A stretch of 5,689 nt of DNA, from NCBI GenBank assembly GCA_023397045.1, contig JAEWUR010000363.1, positions 1 to 5,689 on the forward strand, read 5' to 3'. Each line of letters opens with the position of its first letter. The first letter of the stretch is position 1. This document shows, piece after piece, positions 1 through 5,689 of this stretch. Both the position numbers and the translations under genes were made by a program. The DNA is from Planctomycetota bacterium. Lineage in GTDB: Bacteria > Planctomycetota > Planctomycetia > Pirellulales > Thermoguttaceae. The notes beneath the pieces are model-generated. The model saw only the letters and a list, made by a program, of their open reading frames with translations, was not told the origin of the DNA and made no database searches.

Positions 1-64
1 CCGGGCACCGACCGAAGGTTGGTCGGGAGAGGGGACCGAACATTGCCAACACGATTCGTTGCAT
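1..64 (-). CDS. Start of the next operon gene, possibly batD (21 codons visible)
   Basis: An ATG at 64-62 lies 5 bases after the BatB-BatC stop (72-70) and the frame stays open to the window edge, reading MQRIVLAMFGPLSRPTFGRC. A second in-frame ATG lies at 43-41. A weak AAGGA sits 12 bases before the first ATG, inside the end of the fusion gene, which is long spacing. Position suggests BatD, which normally follows BatC and has a signal peptide, but 21 residues are too few to identify a family and the visible N-terminus is only weakly signal-like. Confidence 0.45.
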   Translation of the reverse strand, partial: MQRIVLAMFGPLSRPTFGRCP

Positions 65-69
65 GGAAA

Positions 70-2889
70 TCACCAATCCTTGTCGACGCGTTCAGGGCGA
101 TTGATTCGTTCGAGCAAGATCTTCTGCTTCTCCTTGCGATCGTCCTGACGCTGGCGAACTTGTCGCATCGCCTCCTCGGCCTGCTGCTCGGACGGATCCT
201 TTATCTTCTGCGGCTGCTGGTCGGCCTGATCCTCTTTGTCCTGCTTGGGCTGCTGCGGTTGATCTTTCTTCTGTTCATCCTTCTTCTGCTCGTCCTGATC
301 CTTCTTGTCTTGACCCTTCTTCCGGTCTTCGTTGTCTTGGTTCTTCTGATCCTTGTTTTGCTCGTTTTGATTCTGCTCGTCCTTCGGCAGCATTTCTCGC
401 AGGAGTTTAAGGGTTTCCTCTTGCGAGGGCAAGGCCGTCGCGGGCCGCGACGCATCGAGTTCCGAGGCGGCCTTGTTGCTCAACTCCACGACCTTCGGCG
501 ACAGGTCGATACCCGCCTGCAACGCGCGGCGCATCTCCTCTCGCTTTTTCTTGGCCTTCTCTTGCTCCGACTCTTCCTTGGGCTTTTCCTCGGTCGAGGC
601 ATCGGGAGACTTCGCCGCATCGGCCGATTCGGTTGGTTCGGCGGGTTCCGGCGTCATCTCGGGCGTTGCTTCGAGTTGCTCCAATTCGCGTTTCGCCTTG
701 GCGGCCAACACGCGGCCATAGTTCGTGACGAACCGCTGGTTCCAGGCCGACTCGGCCCAATCGGGCTCGTCGGCTTCGCCCTTCTTGTCCGATTCCGGTT
801 TCTCCGAAACCTTTTTCGACTCGGCAATTCGCGCCTCTTGGTTCGCAATGCCCTTCTTCACCAGATCGAAGAATGGGGAGACGACCGTGTAGATGCCATC
901 GATCTTCTCGACCGATTCGGCCTGCGGTTTCGCGGCCTCGGCCAATTGTTGGGCGGCCAACCGATCGGCGGCGTCGGTCATCGACCCGTGTGCTTCGTCG
1001 GCCAAATGATTGAAAAGGGCCAGGGCTCGTTCGACCTCCGGACCCGACATGGCCGGGGCAGCCTGCGGCGGATTCGCCACCGCGCCCGCCGGATCGGTTT
1101 GCGGCTGAGGATTGGCCGGGGCGGTCAACGCCGCGTGGATCTTCTCTTTCAGCGGCTCGATCTCGTCTGCCAGATCGTGCTGCGAATGTTCGAGGTCGCG
1201 GATTTCTTCGCGGCGCTTCGGCGACGGTGATTCGGCGGCCACCGGCTTGTTCTTCGCGCGCAGATCGCGTTGTTCCTTTTCCATCCATTGCAGATATTCC
1301 GGCAAACTCATTTTTTGACGCCGGTCCTGGGCGTCACGCTTGCGCCACGCCTCTTGGATATGCTTCGTCCAAAGCTGAATCGTTTCAAGGTTGTATCGTG
1401 CGTCGGAATTCTCCGGATCGATGGCCAAACACTCGCGAAAATCGCCGGTCGCCTGATCGAACAATCCCAACGCTTGCGGACGCACCTCGGGCTTCACTTC
1501 CTCGGGCTTCTCACCCAAAGCAGTCTTCGCCCTGGCGATAGCCAAGCAACCGAGGTTGTATTCGGCCGTCGCGGCCAGCGGACGATTTTGCGAGGCCGCC
1601 GCAATTTGGAACTGCTCGACCGCCTTATCGTTCTCACCCTGTGCGGCATACGCGCAACCGAGGTCGAACGCGATGCGCGGCTCGTTCGGCATCGACTCGG
1701 CGGCGGCCCCGAACGCTTCGGCGGCCGTCTTGAAATCGCCGCCCCGAAAAGCCTCGACGCCTTGCTCGACCTTGCCGGCCGTGCCGCCGAATGCCGCCTG
1801 TGCCGGCGTCGCGCCAAAGATCGAAGAACCAACGACCCATGCGGCCACCAACACGGCCGGCGTCAGCGAACCGGCGCGATGCGTCTTTTCAGAACAAGAA
1901 GGCAGCGAGAATTCGACGGTCAAGAGAATGAGTCCCAAAATAAGGAAGACTTGATACTGATCGTTGAGCCTTTGCCGGTCGACCTCCTGATCGCCTTCGC
2001 CGCGTGTCAGGTTGGACAGCCGATCTTCGTAGACTTGTCCCAAATCATACGCCCGAGTGCCGGCCGAGACGTGAGCGCCGCCGGTCGCGTTGGCAATCTC
2101 CTGCAAAACCGTCTGGTCGGTCTTCGACCAGTGCTCTTTGCCTTCGTCTTTCGCGTAGGTCAGATTGCCCGACGCGTCGCGAATCGGTATTCTCGCGCCT
2201 TCGTTCGAATCGCCCAGTCCGACGGTGAAGATTTTCACGCCGCGCTCGGCGGCTTGCTTGGCGGCATCCAACGGATACGAGTCCTGGTCTTCGCCGTCGG
2301 TCAGCAACACGATGATTTGGTCGTGATCGCCCTGCGGCGGCATCGAGTCGAGCGCCTTCCGAATGGCGTCGCCGATCAACGTGCCGCCCCGTGGCGCGCT
2401 GCTCGTGTCGACGTCATCCAAGACCATGTCGAAGAAGCCGGAGTCGGTCGTCAACGGCACTTTCAGCACGGGCTTGCCCGCGAAAACGATCAGCCCGACA
2501 CGGTCGCCGCCGAGTTTTTTCAGCAGATCGCGAATATCCGACTTCGCCCGGGCGAGACGACTCGGCGTGACGTCCTCGGCCAACATCGACTTCGACACGT
2601 CGAGCAACACGAAGCAATCGACGCCGTGTTGCTGTTTGACTTTTTCATAATAAACGCCGTATTGCGGCTGCGCGGCCGCGACGATCAGCAATGCCAGTCC
2701 CAAAACCAACAGCGTGCCCTTGGTCCAAGGCCTGCTGCCCTTCAATTCCGGCATCAGTCGGGCGATCATCGGTCGATCGATAAACCGCTCGGCCGCCGCG
2801 ACGCGACGCTTTTGCGCCCTGACAAGCAGCGCCACCACGCCGGGCAGCAGCCATAAGAGCAACAGGATTGCAGGATGTTGGAAATGCAT
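70..2889 (-). CDS. batB: BatB-BatC fusion: membrane VWA protein joined to a TPR protein with disordered tail
   Basis: This 939-residue product combines two Bat proteins. BatB part (1-330): membrane helices 8-23 and 58-73, VWA domain about 88-292, membrane helix 312-327. The MIDAS is complete: Asp97-Ser99-Ser101 in LLDVSKSM, Thr170 in GGTLIGDAI, Asp198 in VLLTDGEDQD. BatC part: a second hydrophobic segment (342-360) ending in an AQA signal-peptidase-like site (363-365), then TPR-type helices (370-505: EAFRGGDFKTAAEAFGAA, IAFDLGCAYAAQGENDKA, EYNLGCLAI, ARYNLETIQ). Residues 505-830 are helical and charged and I do not recognise them. Residues 837-900 are almost only D/E/K/Q/N. The protein ends in ERVDKDW, close to the VEKDW ending I recall in BatC-like proteins, so the C-terminus looks natural. 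VWA-TPR fusions of this kind occur in gammaproteobacterial Bat operons. No SD is visible before ATG 2889, where the minus strand reads CGCTTTTTCAT. Confidence 0.92.
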   Translation of the reverse strand: MHFQHPAILLLLWLLPGVVALLVRAQKRRVAAAERFIDRPMIARLMPELKGSRPWTKGTLLVLGLALLIVAAAQPQYGVYYEKVKQQHGVDCFVLLDVSKSMLAEDVTPSRLARAKSDIRDLLKKLGGDRVGLIVFAGKPVLKVPLTTDSGFFDMVLDDVDTSSAPRGGTLIGDAIRKALDSMPPQGDHDQIIVLLTDGEDQDSYPLDAAKQAAERGVKIFTVGLGDSNEGARIPIRDASGNLTYAKDEGKEHWSKTDQTVLQEIANATGGAHVSAGTRAYDLGQVYEDRLSNLTRGEGDQEVDRQRLNDQYQVFLILGLILLTVEFSLPSCSEKTHRAGSLTPAVLVAAWVVGSSIFGATPAQAAFGGTAGKVEQGVEAFRGGDFKTAAEAFGAAAESMPNEPRIAFDLGCAYAAQGENDKAVEQFQIAAASQNRPLAATAEYNLGCLAIARAKTALGEKPEEVKPEVRPQALGLFDQATGDFRECLAIDPENSDARYNLETIQLWTKHIQEAWRKRDAQDRRQKMSLPEYLQWMEKEQRDLRAKNKPVAAESPSPKRREEIRDLEHSQHDLADEIEPLKEKIHAALTAPANPQPQTDPAGAVANPPQAAPAMSGPEVERALALFNHLADEAHGSMTDAADRLAAQQLAEAAKPQAESVEKIDGIYTVVSPFFDLVKKGIANQEARIAESKKVSEKPESDKKGEADEPDWAESAWNQRFVTNYGRVLAAKAKRELEQLEATPEMTPEPAEPTESADAAKSPDASTEEKPKEESEQEKAKKKREEMRRALQAGIDLSPKVVELSNKAASELDASRPATALPSQEETLKLLREMLPKDEQNQNEQNKDQKNQDNEDRKKGQDKKDQDEQKKDEQKKDQPQQPKQDKEDQADQQPQKIKDPSEQQAEEAMRQVRQRQDDRKEKQKILLERINRPERVDKDW
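190..384 (-). other. Low-complexity D/E/K/Q/N tail coding stretch
   Basis: This codes residues 836-900 of the BatB-BatC fusion. The stretch is nearly free of hydrophobic residues and includes the tandem pentapeptide DEQKKDEQKK (866-875). The DNA is purine-rich on the coding strand and its plus-strand complement is CTT/CTG/GAT-rich, which produces the long Leu/Val-rich antisense reading frame. A disordered acidic-basic tail is typical of BatC-like proteins. It is likely to evolve by small slippage events. Confidence 0.85.
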
Positions 2890-2900
2890 ATGAAAAAGCG

Positions 2901-2966
2901 GGGACTAGGGACTGGGGGTTAGGGACTGGGGGTTAGGGGCTAGGGGCTAGGGGTTAGGGATTAGGG
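2901..2966. repeat. Heptanucleotide tandem array between batA and batB
   Basis: Nine consecutive 7-base units occupy 2901-2963 with no slippage of phase, followed by a partial GGG (2964-2966). On the plus strand the consensus is GGG(A/G)(C/T)T(A/G), with members such as GGGACTA, GGGGTTA and GGGGCTA. It fills nearly the whole batA-batB gap and contains the TAA stop of batA (2963-2961). The transcript through it is C-rich: 34 C and 5 G in 63 nt. The unit length and the rotated unit CCCCAGT resemble the STRR heptamers described in heterocystous cyanobacteria; kinship is not shown. Confidence 0.93.
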
Positions 2967-4028
2967 TAATGTTCGGAATCGGGTTGCAGTCAGTACGGTG
3001 TAAGTCAATAACAGGACGACGCCGATCATCAACGGGTACTCGAACAGATCGCGATAGTCGGTATAGATGCGGCCTTCGGACGTCGTCTTTTCGAGCTTGT
3101 CGATTGCGGCATACACGTCTTTGAGCGATTCGGTGTCCTCGGCGCTGAAATACTGTCCACCGGTCGCGGCGGCAATCCGCTTCAACGCTCGCTCATCGAA
3201 CTCGACGCGCGTCGGAATCATCATCGTCTGGCCGAACAGGCTCGGCATCGGAACGCCGGTCGGATGGGTCGTGCCAATGCCGATCGTGTAGACCTTGACG
3301 CCGAACGTCTTGGCGATCTGAGCAGCCTCTTCCGGACTCAGCAACCCGGCGTTGCTCACGCCGTCCGACAGCAGAATGATGACTTTGCTTTTCGCTTTGA
3401 TCGGCTTCAACCGATCGACGGCCGTAGCCAGCGCGTCGCCGATAGCGGTCGCCTGATCTTCCTCGTATAGCTTCTTGTTGACGACCCGCCCTGCGGCGTC
3501 GACCACCGGTTCGGCAATCTTGACCGTGTCGAGCAGTTGATCCAACGCACCGTGGTCGAGCGTCAAGGGGCATTTCACTTCGACGTAGCCGCCGAAATCG
3601 ACCAGGCCGATCAGGTCGTCCGGCCGACCGGGCAAACCATCGCCGCCCTTGACGAACTTCTCGAACGTATCCTTGACCACGTCGAGCCGAGTCGTGGGCT
3701 TGCCATCCATTTCAAAATCCTTCGCGCTCATCGAGCCGGAACGGTCGATGCACATTTCGATCGCAATGCCGTCGGTTCGCACACGATATTCTTCCTTCCC
3801 TTTCTGCGGACGCGCCAACGCAATGACCAGCAATGCAAGACCGGCCATCCCAAGCCACGGCAGCCAACGCCGCATGCGCTGGGCGGTGGTCCGAGGCAGA
3901 CTCTTGAGCGATTCGACGCTCGAATAGACGACGGCGGCCACCGGGCGGCGACGGTTCCACCAAACCATCGCCAGCAGCGGGATCAGCAGCACGAGCCACA
4001 GCGGATCATGAAATCGAAAGCCCAGCAT
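2961..4028 (-). CDS. batA: BatA-type membrane-anchored VWA protein
   Basis: The product has 355 residues, a normal length for BatA (about 320-350). Order: membrane helix 10-24; a short soluble link; membrane helix 55-72 followed by ARPQ, typical of the family; VWA domain about 86-315; membrane helix 331-347 near the C-terminus. The MIDAS metal site is complete: Asp95-x-Ser97-x-Ser99 in CIDRSGSMS, Thr194 in ATAIGDAL, and Asp222 in IILLSDGVSNAG. GVKVYTIGIG and the AAATGGQYFSAEDTESLKDVYAAIDKLE stretch are typical of Bat VWA proteins. The domain probably binds a divalent cation and a protein partner, and is the kind of client that MoxR ATPases act on. ATG at 4028 is favoured by AAGGT 4 bases upstream and by the hydrophobic N-terminus right after it. 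The TAA stop lies inside the heptamer array, so the last two residues (LP) may be array-derived. Confidence 0.94.
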   Translation of the reverse strand: MLGFRFHDPLWLVLLIPLLAMVWWNRRRPVAAVVYSSVESLKSLPRTTAQRMRRWLPWLGMAGLALLVIALARPQKGKEEYRVRTDGIAIEMCIDRSGSMSAKDFEMDGKPTTRLDVVKDTFEKFVKGGDGLPGRPDDLIGLVDFGGYVEVKCPLTLDHGALDQLLDTVKIAEPVVDAAGRVVNKKLYEEDQATAIGDALATAVDRLKPIKAKSKVIILLSDGVSNAGLLSPEEAAQIAKTFGVKVYTIGIGTTHPTGVPMPSLFGQTMMIPTRVEFDERALKRIAAATGGQYFSAEDTESLKDVYAAIDKLEKTTSEGRIYTDYRDLFEYPLMIGVVLLLTYTVLTATRFRTLP

Positions 4029-4032
4029 GGTT

Positions 4033-4037
4033 ACCTT
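4033..4037 (-). promoter_or_regulatory. Probable Shine-Dalgarno of batA
   Basis: The minus strand reads AAGGT followed by AACC and the ATG at 4028-4026. It is a moderate SD at normal spacing, in the 22-base gap after the lipoprotein stop. Confidence 0.6.
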
Positions 4038-4050
4038 GGTCTATTGGCTG

Positions 4051-5208
4051 TCAGGGGTCTTGGGTGCCACTGGCTTTGCCAGTGCCTGGATCGGTCGGCG
4101 GTGCTGCACTGGCAGAGCCAGTGGCACACACTTCGTTCGTGGCAGTTGATCTTCCGTTTCCAATAAACAATCGTGCCCGGCGGACGCTTTCGCCAATGTC
4201 TTCCGAGTTCGGCCGATGCGCGGCGAACTTCACCAGGTCGGCCGCCTCCAAAAAGTATTGCAAAGGAAGGCGTTTGTCCCAAAGACCTCCGTCGTTCGCT
4301 TCGACCGGAGGCGACGACGGCGAGGCCTCTTCATCCACCGCCCTCACCCTAGCCCTCTCCCGAAGGGAGAGGGGACTTCTGCGGCTAAACTCGCGCAAAA
4401 ACTCTTCCGTGGTTTGTTCCGAAGCGCGGATGTACGTGGTGCGTTCGATGTATCGCCGCACGATGCCGGTCAACTCGATGAAGAACTGCTTGACATCGGT
4501 CTCGGCAAGGCCCGAGGCCACGAGCTTGTCCAATTCCATGTTGGCCAACTCTTCGGCCGTCAGGATTTTTCGGGGGACATACGTCTCGGGCTGGATTCGG
4601 CGTCGTCGACGCAACAACATCACGGCGGCAACCACCGCGACCGCCAGGATCGCCCACGCCCAACTCGGGATGCCCCCGTCGAGGCTGACTGGCGAGGCCG
4701 GCCCGCGCAAATCGCCAAGCTTCGGCGTCTTGTCGCCCAACAGCGACGTGATCTCGACCGACAGCGGCTTCGTTTCGATCGTGTGTTCGCGATTGTCGCC
4801 CGACGGACGATGATCGGCATAGGTGAACGGGATCGGATCGATCCGCACCCGGCCGATCTCGGTCGGTTGGAGCGTGTAGATTTGTTTCGTCATGACGCGG
4901 CCGTTCTCCGATTTCGGCAGCGGCTCGCGCAGGTCGCGGATCGTCAGCGTGTCGATCTTCGTGCCGAATAGCGGTTTTTGGACCGTTACGCCTTCCTCAT
5001 GGTCGACGGTCAGCGTCAGCGTCGGCAGGTCGGACAGCCGAGGATGAACCGGCTGGATTTCGGCCGTCACTCGCACCGGGCCCTGTTCGACTTCGCAGCG
5101 CGCGTGCGCGGCGGCCGGGTCTTCCGTCGGCGTTTCGGGCGCCGGTTTGCAGCCCGAGAGAATCAGCGCGCCCAGCAATACGGCTAGAACGGTTCGGCCG
5201 TCGTTCAT
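4051..5208 (-). CDS. BatD-like lipoprotein with internal membrane helix (occupies the DUF4381 position of Bat operons)
   Basis: The product is 385 residues. Residues 1-20 form a lipoprotein signal with lipobox LSGC, Cys20 being the lipidation site. Residues 38-155 look like a beta-sandwich region of the BatD type (alternating strands such as VRVTAEIQP and LPTLTLTVD, and a Pro-rich YTLQPTEIGRVRIDPIPFTY stretch). A membrane helix spans about 183-199 and is followed by RRRRR. A helical domain (215-350) contains VRRYIERTTYIRASEQTTEEF and LEAADLVKFAAHRP, a signature I associate with Bat-operon proteins of this position. By the positive-inside rule the C-terminal domain should be cytoplasmic, facing DUF58 and MoxR. 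Two stretches look foreign: about residues 278-311, coded partly by a palindromic repeat, and the tail from about residue 358, mostly coded by a hairpin repeat. The start is set by an excellent SD and by the ATGA overlap with DUF58. No gene symbol is firmly established. Confidence 0.88.
   Translation of the reverse strand: MNDGRTVLAVLLGALILSGCKPAPETPTEDPAAAHARCEVEQGPVRVTAEIQPVHPRLSDLPTLTLTVDHEEGVTVQKPLFGTKIDTLTIRDLREPLPKSENGRVMTKQIYTLQPTEIGRVRIDPIPFTYADHRPSGDNREHTIETKPLSVEITSLLGDKTPKLGDLRGPASPVSLDGGIPSWAWAILAVAVVAAVMLLRRRRRIQPETYVPRKILTAEELANMELDKLVASGLAETDVKQFFIELTGIVRRYIERTTYIRASEQTTEEFLREFSRRSPLSLRERARVRAVDEEASPSSPPVEANDGGLWDKRLPLQYFLEAADLVKFAAHRPNSEDIGESVRRARLFIGNGRSTATNEVCATGSASAAPPTDPGTGKASGTQDP
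4064..4127. repeat. REP-like double-hairpin repeat at the lipoprotein gene's 3' end
   Basis: Two 22-bp arms (4064-4085 and 4106-4127) are inverted copies of each other with one mismatch, separated by 20 bases. Each arm is itself a hairpin: CACTGGC-TTT-GCCAGTG at 4068-4084 and CACTGGC-AGA-GCCAGTG at 4107-4123. This nested symmetry resembles REP/BIME elements. In frame it codes the CATGSASA...GTGKASG part of the C-terminal tail, and the TGA stop (4053-4051) follows 11 bases later. No U-run follows in the transcript, so it is not an intrinsic terminator. I recall GTGCCACTGGC-type repeats as abundant in planctomycete genomes; copy number needs a genome search. Confidence 0.82.
4343..4376. repeat. 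Palindromic repeat inside the lipoprotein gene
   Basis: CCCTCTCCC (4353-4361), a GAA loop, then GGGAGAGGG (4365-4373) make a perfect 9-bp stem, flanked on the left by CTCACCCTAG. The gene is read through it in frame as SPLSLRERARVRA (residues 278-290), with the low-complexity DEEASPSSPPVEANDGG just after. From memory, this CTCACCCTAGCCCTCTCCC-type palindrome is dispersed in many copies in planctomycete and some other genomes. The single copy here shows only the palindrome directly; dispersal is recalled, not tested. Confidence 0.75.
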
Positions 5209-5689
5209 CGGAACCTCCTTTCCCGCATCCGGAAGAAGCGGCGGAGGCTTTTCTGATAATCCTCATCGGTGCGGATGGCCAGTTGATCGACGCCGGCCTT
5301 TTTTAGCCGATTCGACAACGCTCCGGCCCGGTCGGCCGCACGGCTCGCGAACAGCCGGCGAACCTCGGGATGGTGTGTATCGACCTCGACCACTTCGCCG
5401 GTCTCGGCGTCGCGAAGCGTGATGAACCCGACGTCGGGCAGCGTCTCTTCGCGCGGATCGCGCAAGGTGACGGCCACCAGGTCGTGACGCCGATTGGCAA
5501 TGGCCATCGCATGTTGCGCGGCCGGCGCCAAAAAGTCGCTCAGCAGGAAGACCACCGCACGGCGTTTTTGGACGCGGTTCAGATAATCCAAGGCAACCGA
5601 CAGATCGGTTTCGGCGGCCACCGGTTCGACCGAGACGAGTTGGCGGATCAGCCGCAACACGTTCGCCTTGCCTTTCCGCGGTGGAAAGT
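5205..5689 (-). CDS. DUF58 family protein, C-terminal 160 residues (5' end outside window)
   Basis: The frame is open to the window edge and its first visible residues are FPPRKGKANVLRLIRQL. These match the conserved PPRKG..HVLR.IR.L stretch in the middle of DUF58 proteins, so the GTG at 5660 is an internal Val codon and the real start lies upstream of the window. Further family marks are TDLSVALDYL, KRRAVVFLLSDF, RRHDLVAVTLRDPRE.TLPDVG and the GVDQLAIRTDEDY...LRRFFRMR ending. DUF58 proteins are usually about 300 residues, so roughly the second half is visible: a degenerate VWA-like fold with no obvious MIDAS in this part. They are encoded next to MoxR ATPases and Bat genes, and are thought to work with MoxR at the cytoplasmic side of the membrane. 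The TGA stop overlaps the next gene's ATG (ATGA, 5208-5205), which suggests translational coupling. Family assignment is firm; the biochemical role is not known for the family. Confidence 0.93.
   Translation of the reverse strand, partial: FPPRKGKANVLRLIRQLVSVEPVAAETDLSVALDYLNRVQKRRAVVFLLSDFLAPAAQHAMAIANRRHDLVAVTLRDPREETLPDVGFITLRDAETGEVVEVDTHHPEVRRLFASRAADRAGALSNRLKKAGVDQLAIRTDEDYQKSLRRFFRMRERRFR
5213..5221 (-). promoter_or_regulatory. Strong Shine-Dalgarno for the lipoprotein gene
   Basis: The minus strand reads AAAGGAGGT, a full match to the 16S anti-SD core, with 5 bases before the ATG at 5208-5206. It lies inside the last codons of the DUF58 gene and fixes the start of the lipoprotein gene. 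It is the best ribosome binding site in the window. Confidence 0.9.

Noticed and set aside
19..1230. 403-codon Leu/Val-rich plus-strand frame that looks like a multi-pass membrane protein
   Set aside because: The hydrophobicity is only the complement of GAG/AAG/GAC/CAG codons in the disordered D/E/K/Q tail of the fusion protein.
1852..1866. Independent start codon for a separate BatC gene (CTG 1866, GTG 1854)
   Set aside because: There is no SD upstream and no stop between the BatB and BatC parts; a single continuous frame is simpler.
1270..2856. 528-codon open frame on the plus strand opposite the BatB-BatC fusion
   Set aside because: It is antisense to a gene with clear VWA motifs and TPR repeats, has no recognisable domain, is Arg/Gln/His-rich in the way GC-rich antisense frames are, and lacks a convincing SD.
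2890..2905. Terminator suggested by the TTTTT before batB
   Set aside because: The sequence upstream of it in the transcript is C-rich with almost no G, so no stem can form in the RNA.
2901..2966. CRISPR array or telomere
   Set aside because: The period is 7 bases with no spacers, which excludes CRISPR, and the array is internal to an operon, so it is not a chromosome end.
4064..4127. Intrinsic terminator after the lipoprotein gene
   Set aside because: The hairpins are strong but no U-run follows in the transcript, and batA starts about 36 bases downstream in the same direction.
4031..4282. Minus-strand 83-codon and plus-strand 209-codon frames containing Cys/Trp/His-rich CHWLCQC-type peptides
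   Set aside because: These are translations of the hairpin repeat in other frames, a familiar source of false small proteins.
5205..5660. A complete 151-residue gene starting with GTG at 5660
   Set aside because: The frame is open upstream to the window edge and the extra residues FPPRKGKAN continue a conserved DUF58 motif, so this is a truncated view of a longer gene.

Overview
The window is a GC-rich stretch, about 60% G+C by eye, coded entirely on the minus strand. It carries most of a Bat-type (Bacteroides aerotolerance) operon. Reading in the direction of transcription, from position 5689 down to 1, the order is: the C-terminal half of a DUF58 protein (5689-5205); a BatD-like lipoprotein with one internal membrane helix (5208-4051); a BatA-type membrane VWA protein (4028-2961); a 939-residue fusion of a BatB-type VWA protein and a BatC-type TPR protein (2889-70); and the first 21 codons of another gene (64-1), which by position could be BatD. 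An AAA+ MoxR ATPase usually precedes the DUF58 gene in such operons and would lie beyond position 5689.

The organism is most likely a planctomycete, perhaps of the Pirellulales. This rests on base composition, on the style of the proteins (Pro/Ala/Glu-rich linkers and a long lineage-specific helical insert in the TPR protein), and on three short repeat types that I recall as common in planctomycete genomes. It is an inference; there is no rRNA or other phylogenetic marker here.

The genes are tightly packed: a 4-base ATGA overlap between DUF58 and the lipoprotein, then gaps of 22, 71 and 5 bases. No promoter or intrinsic terminator is visible, so the window is probably the interior of one transcript. 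In the known model, MoxR acts as a chaperone-like ATPase on VWA-domain clients. BatA and BatB carry metal-binding MIDAS sites on membrane-anchored VWA domains, BatC supplies a TPR scaffold, and the BatD-like proteins supply envelope-facing beta domains. The cellular role of the complex (envelope integrity, stress tolerance) is not settled.

The gene content is a known system, and I do not see an undescribed one. The unusual part is a set of three unrelated repeat elements in one operon. A 9-bp-stem palindrome sits in frame inside the lipoprotein gene (4343-4376). A 64-bp double-hairpin repeat forms most of the same gene's C-terminal tail (4064-4127). A perfect 7-bp-period array of nine units (2901-2963) fills the batA-batB gap and contains batA's stop codon. 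All three lie where a protein or transcript can tolerate insertion.
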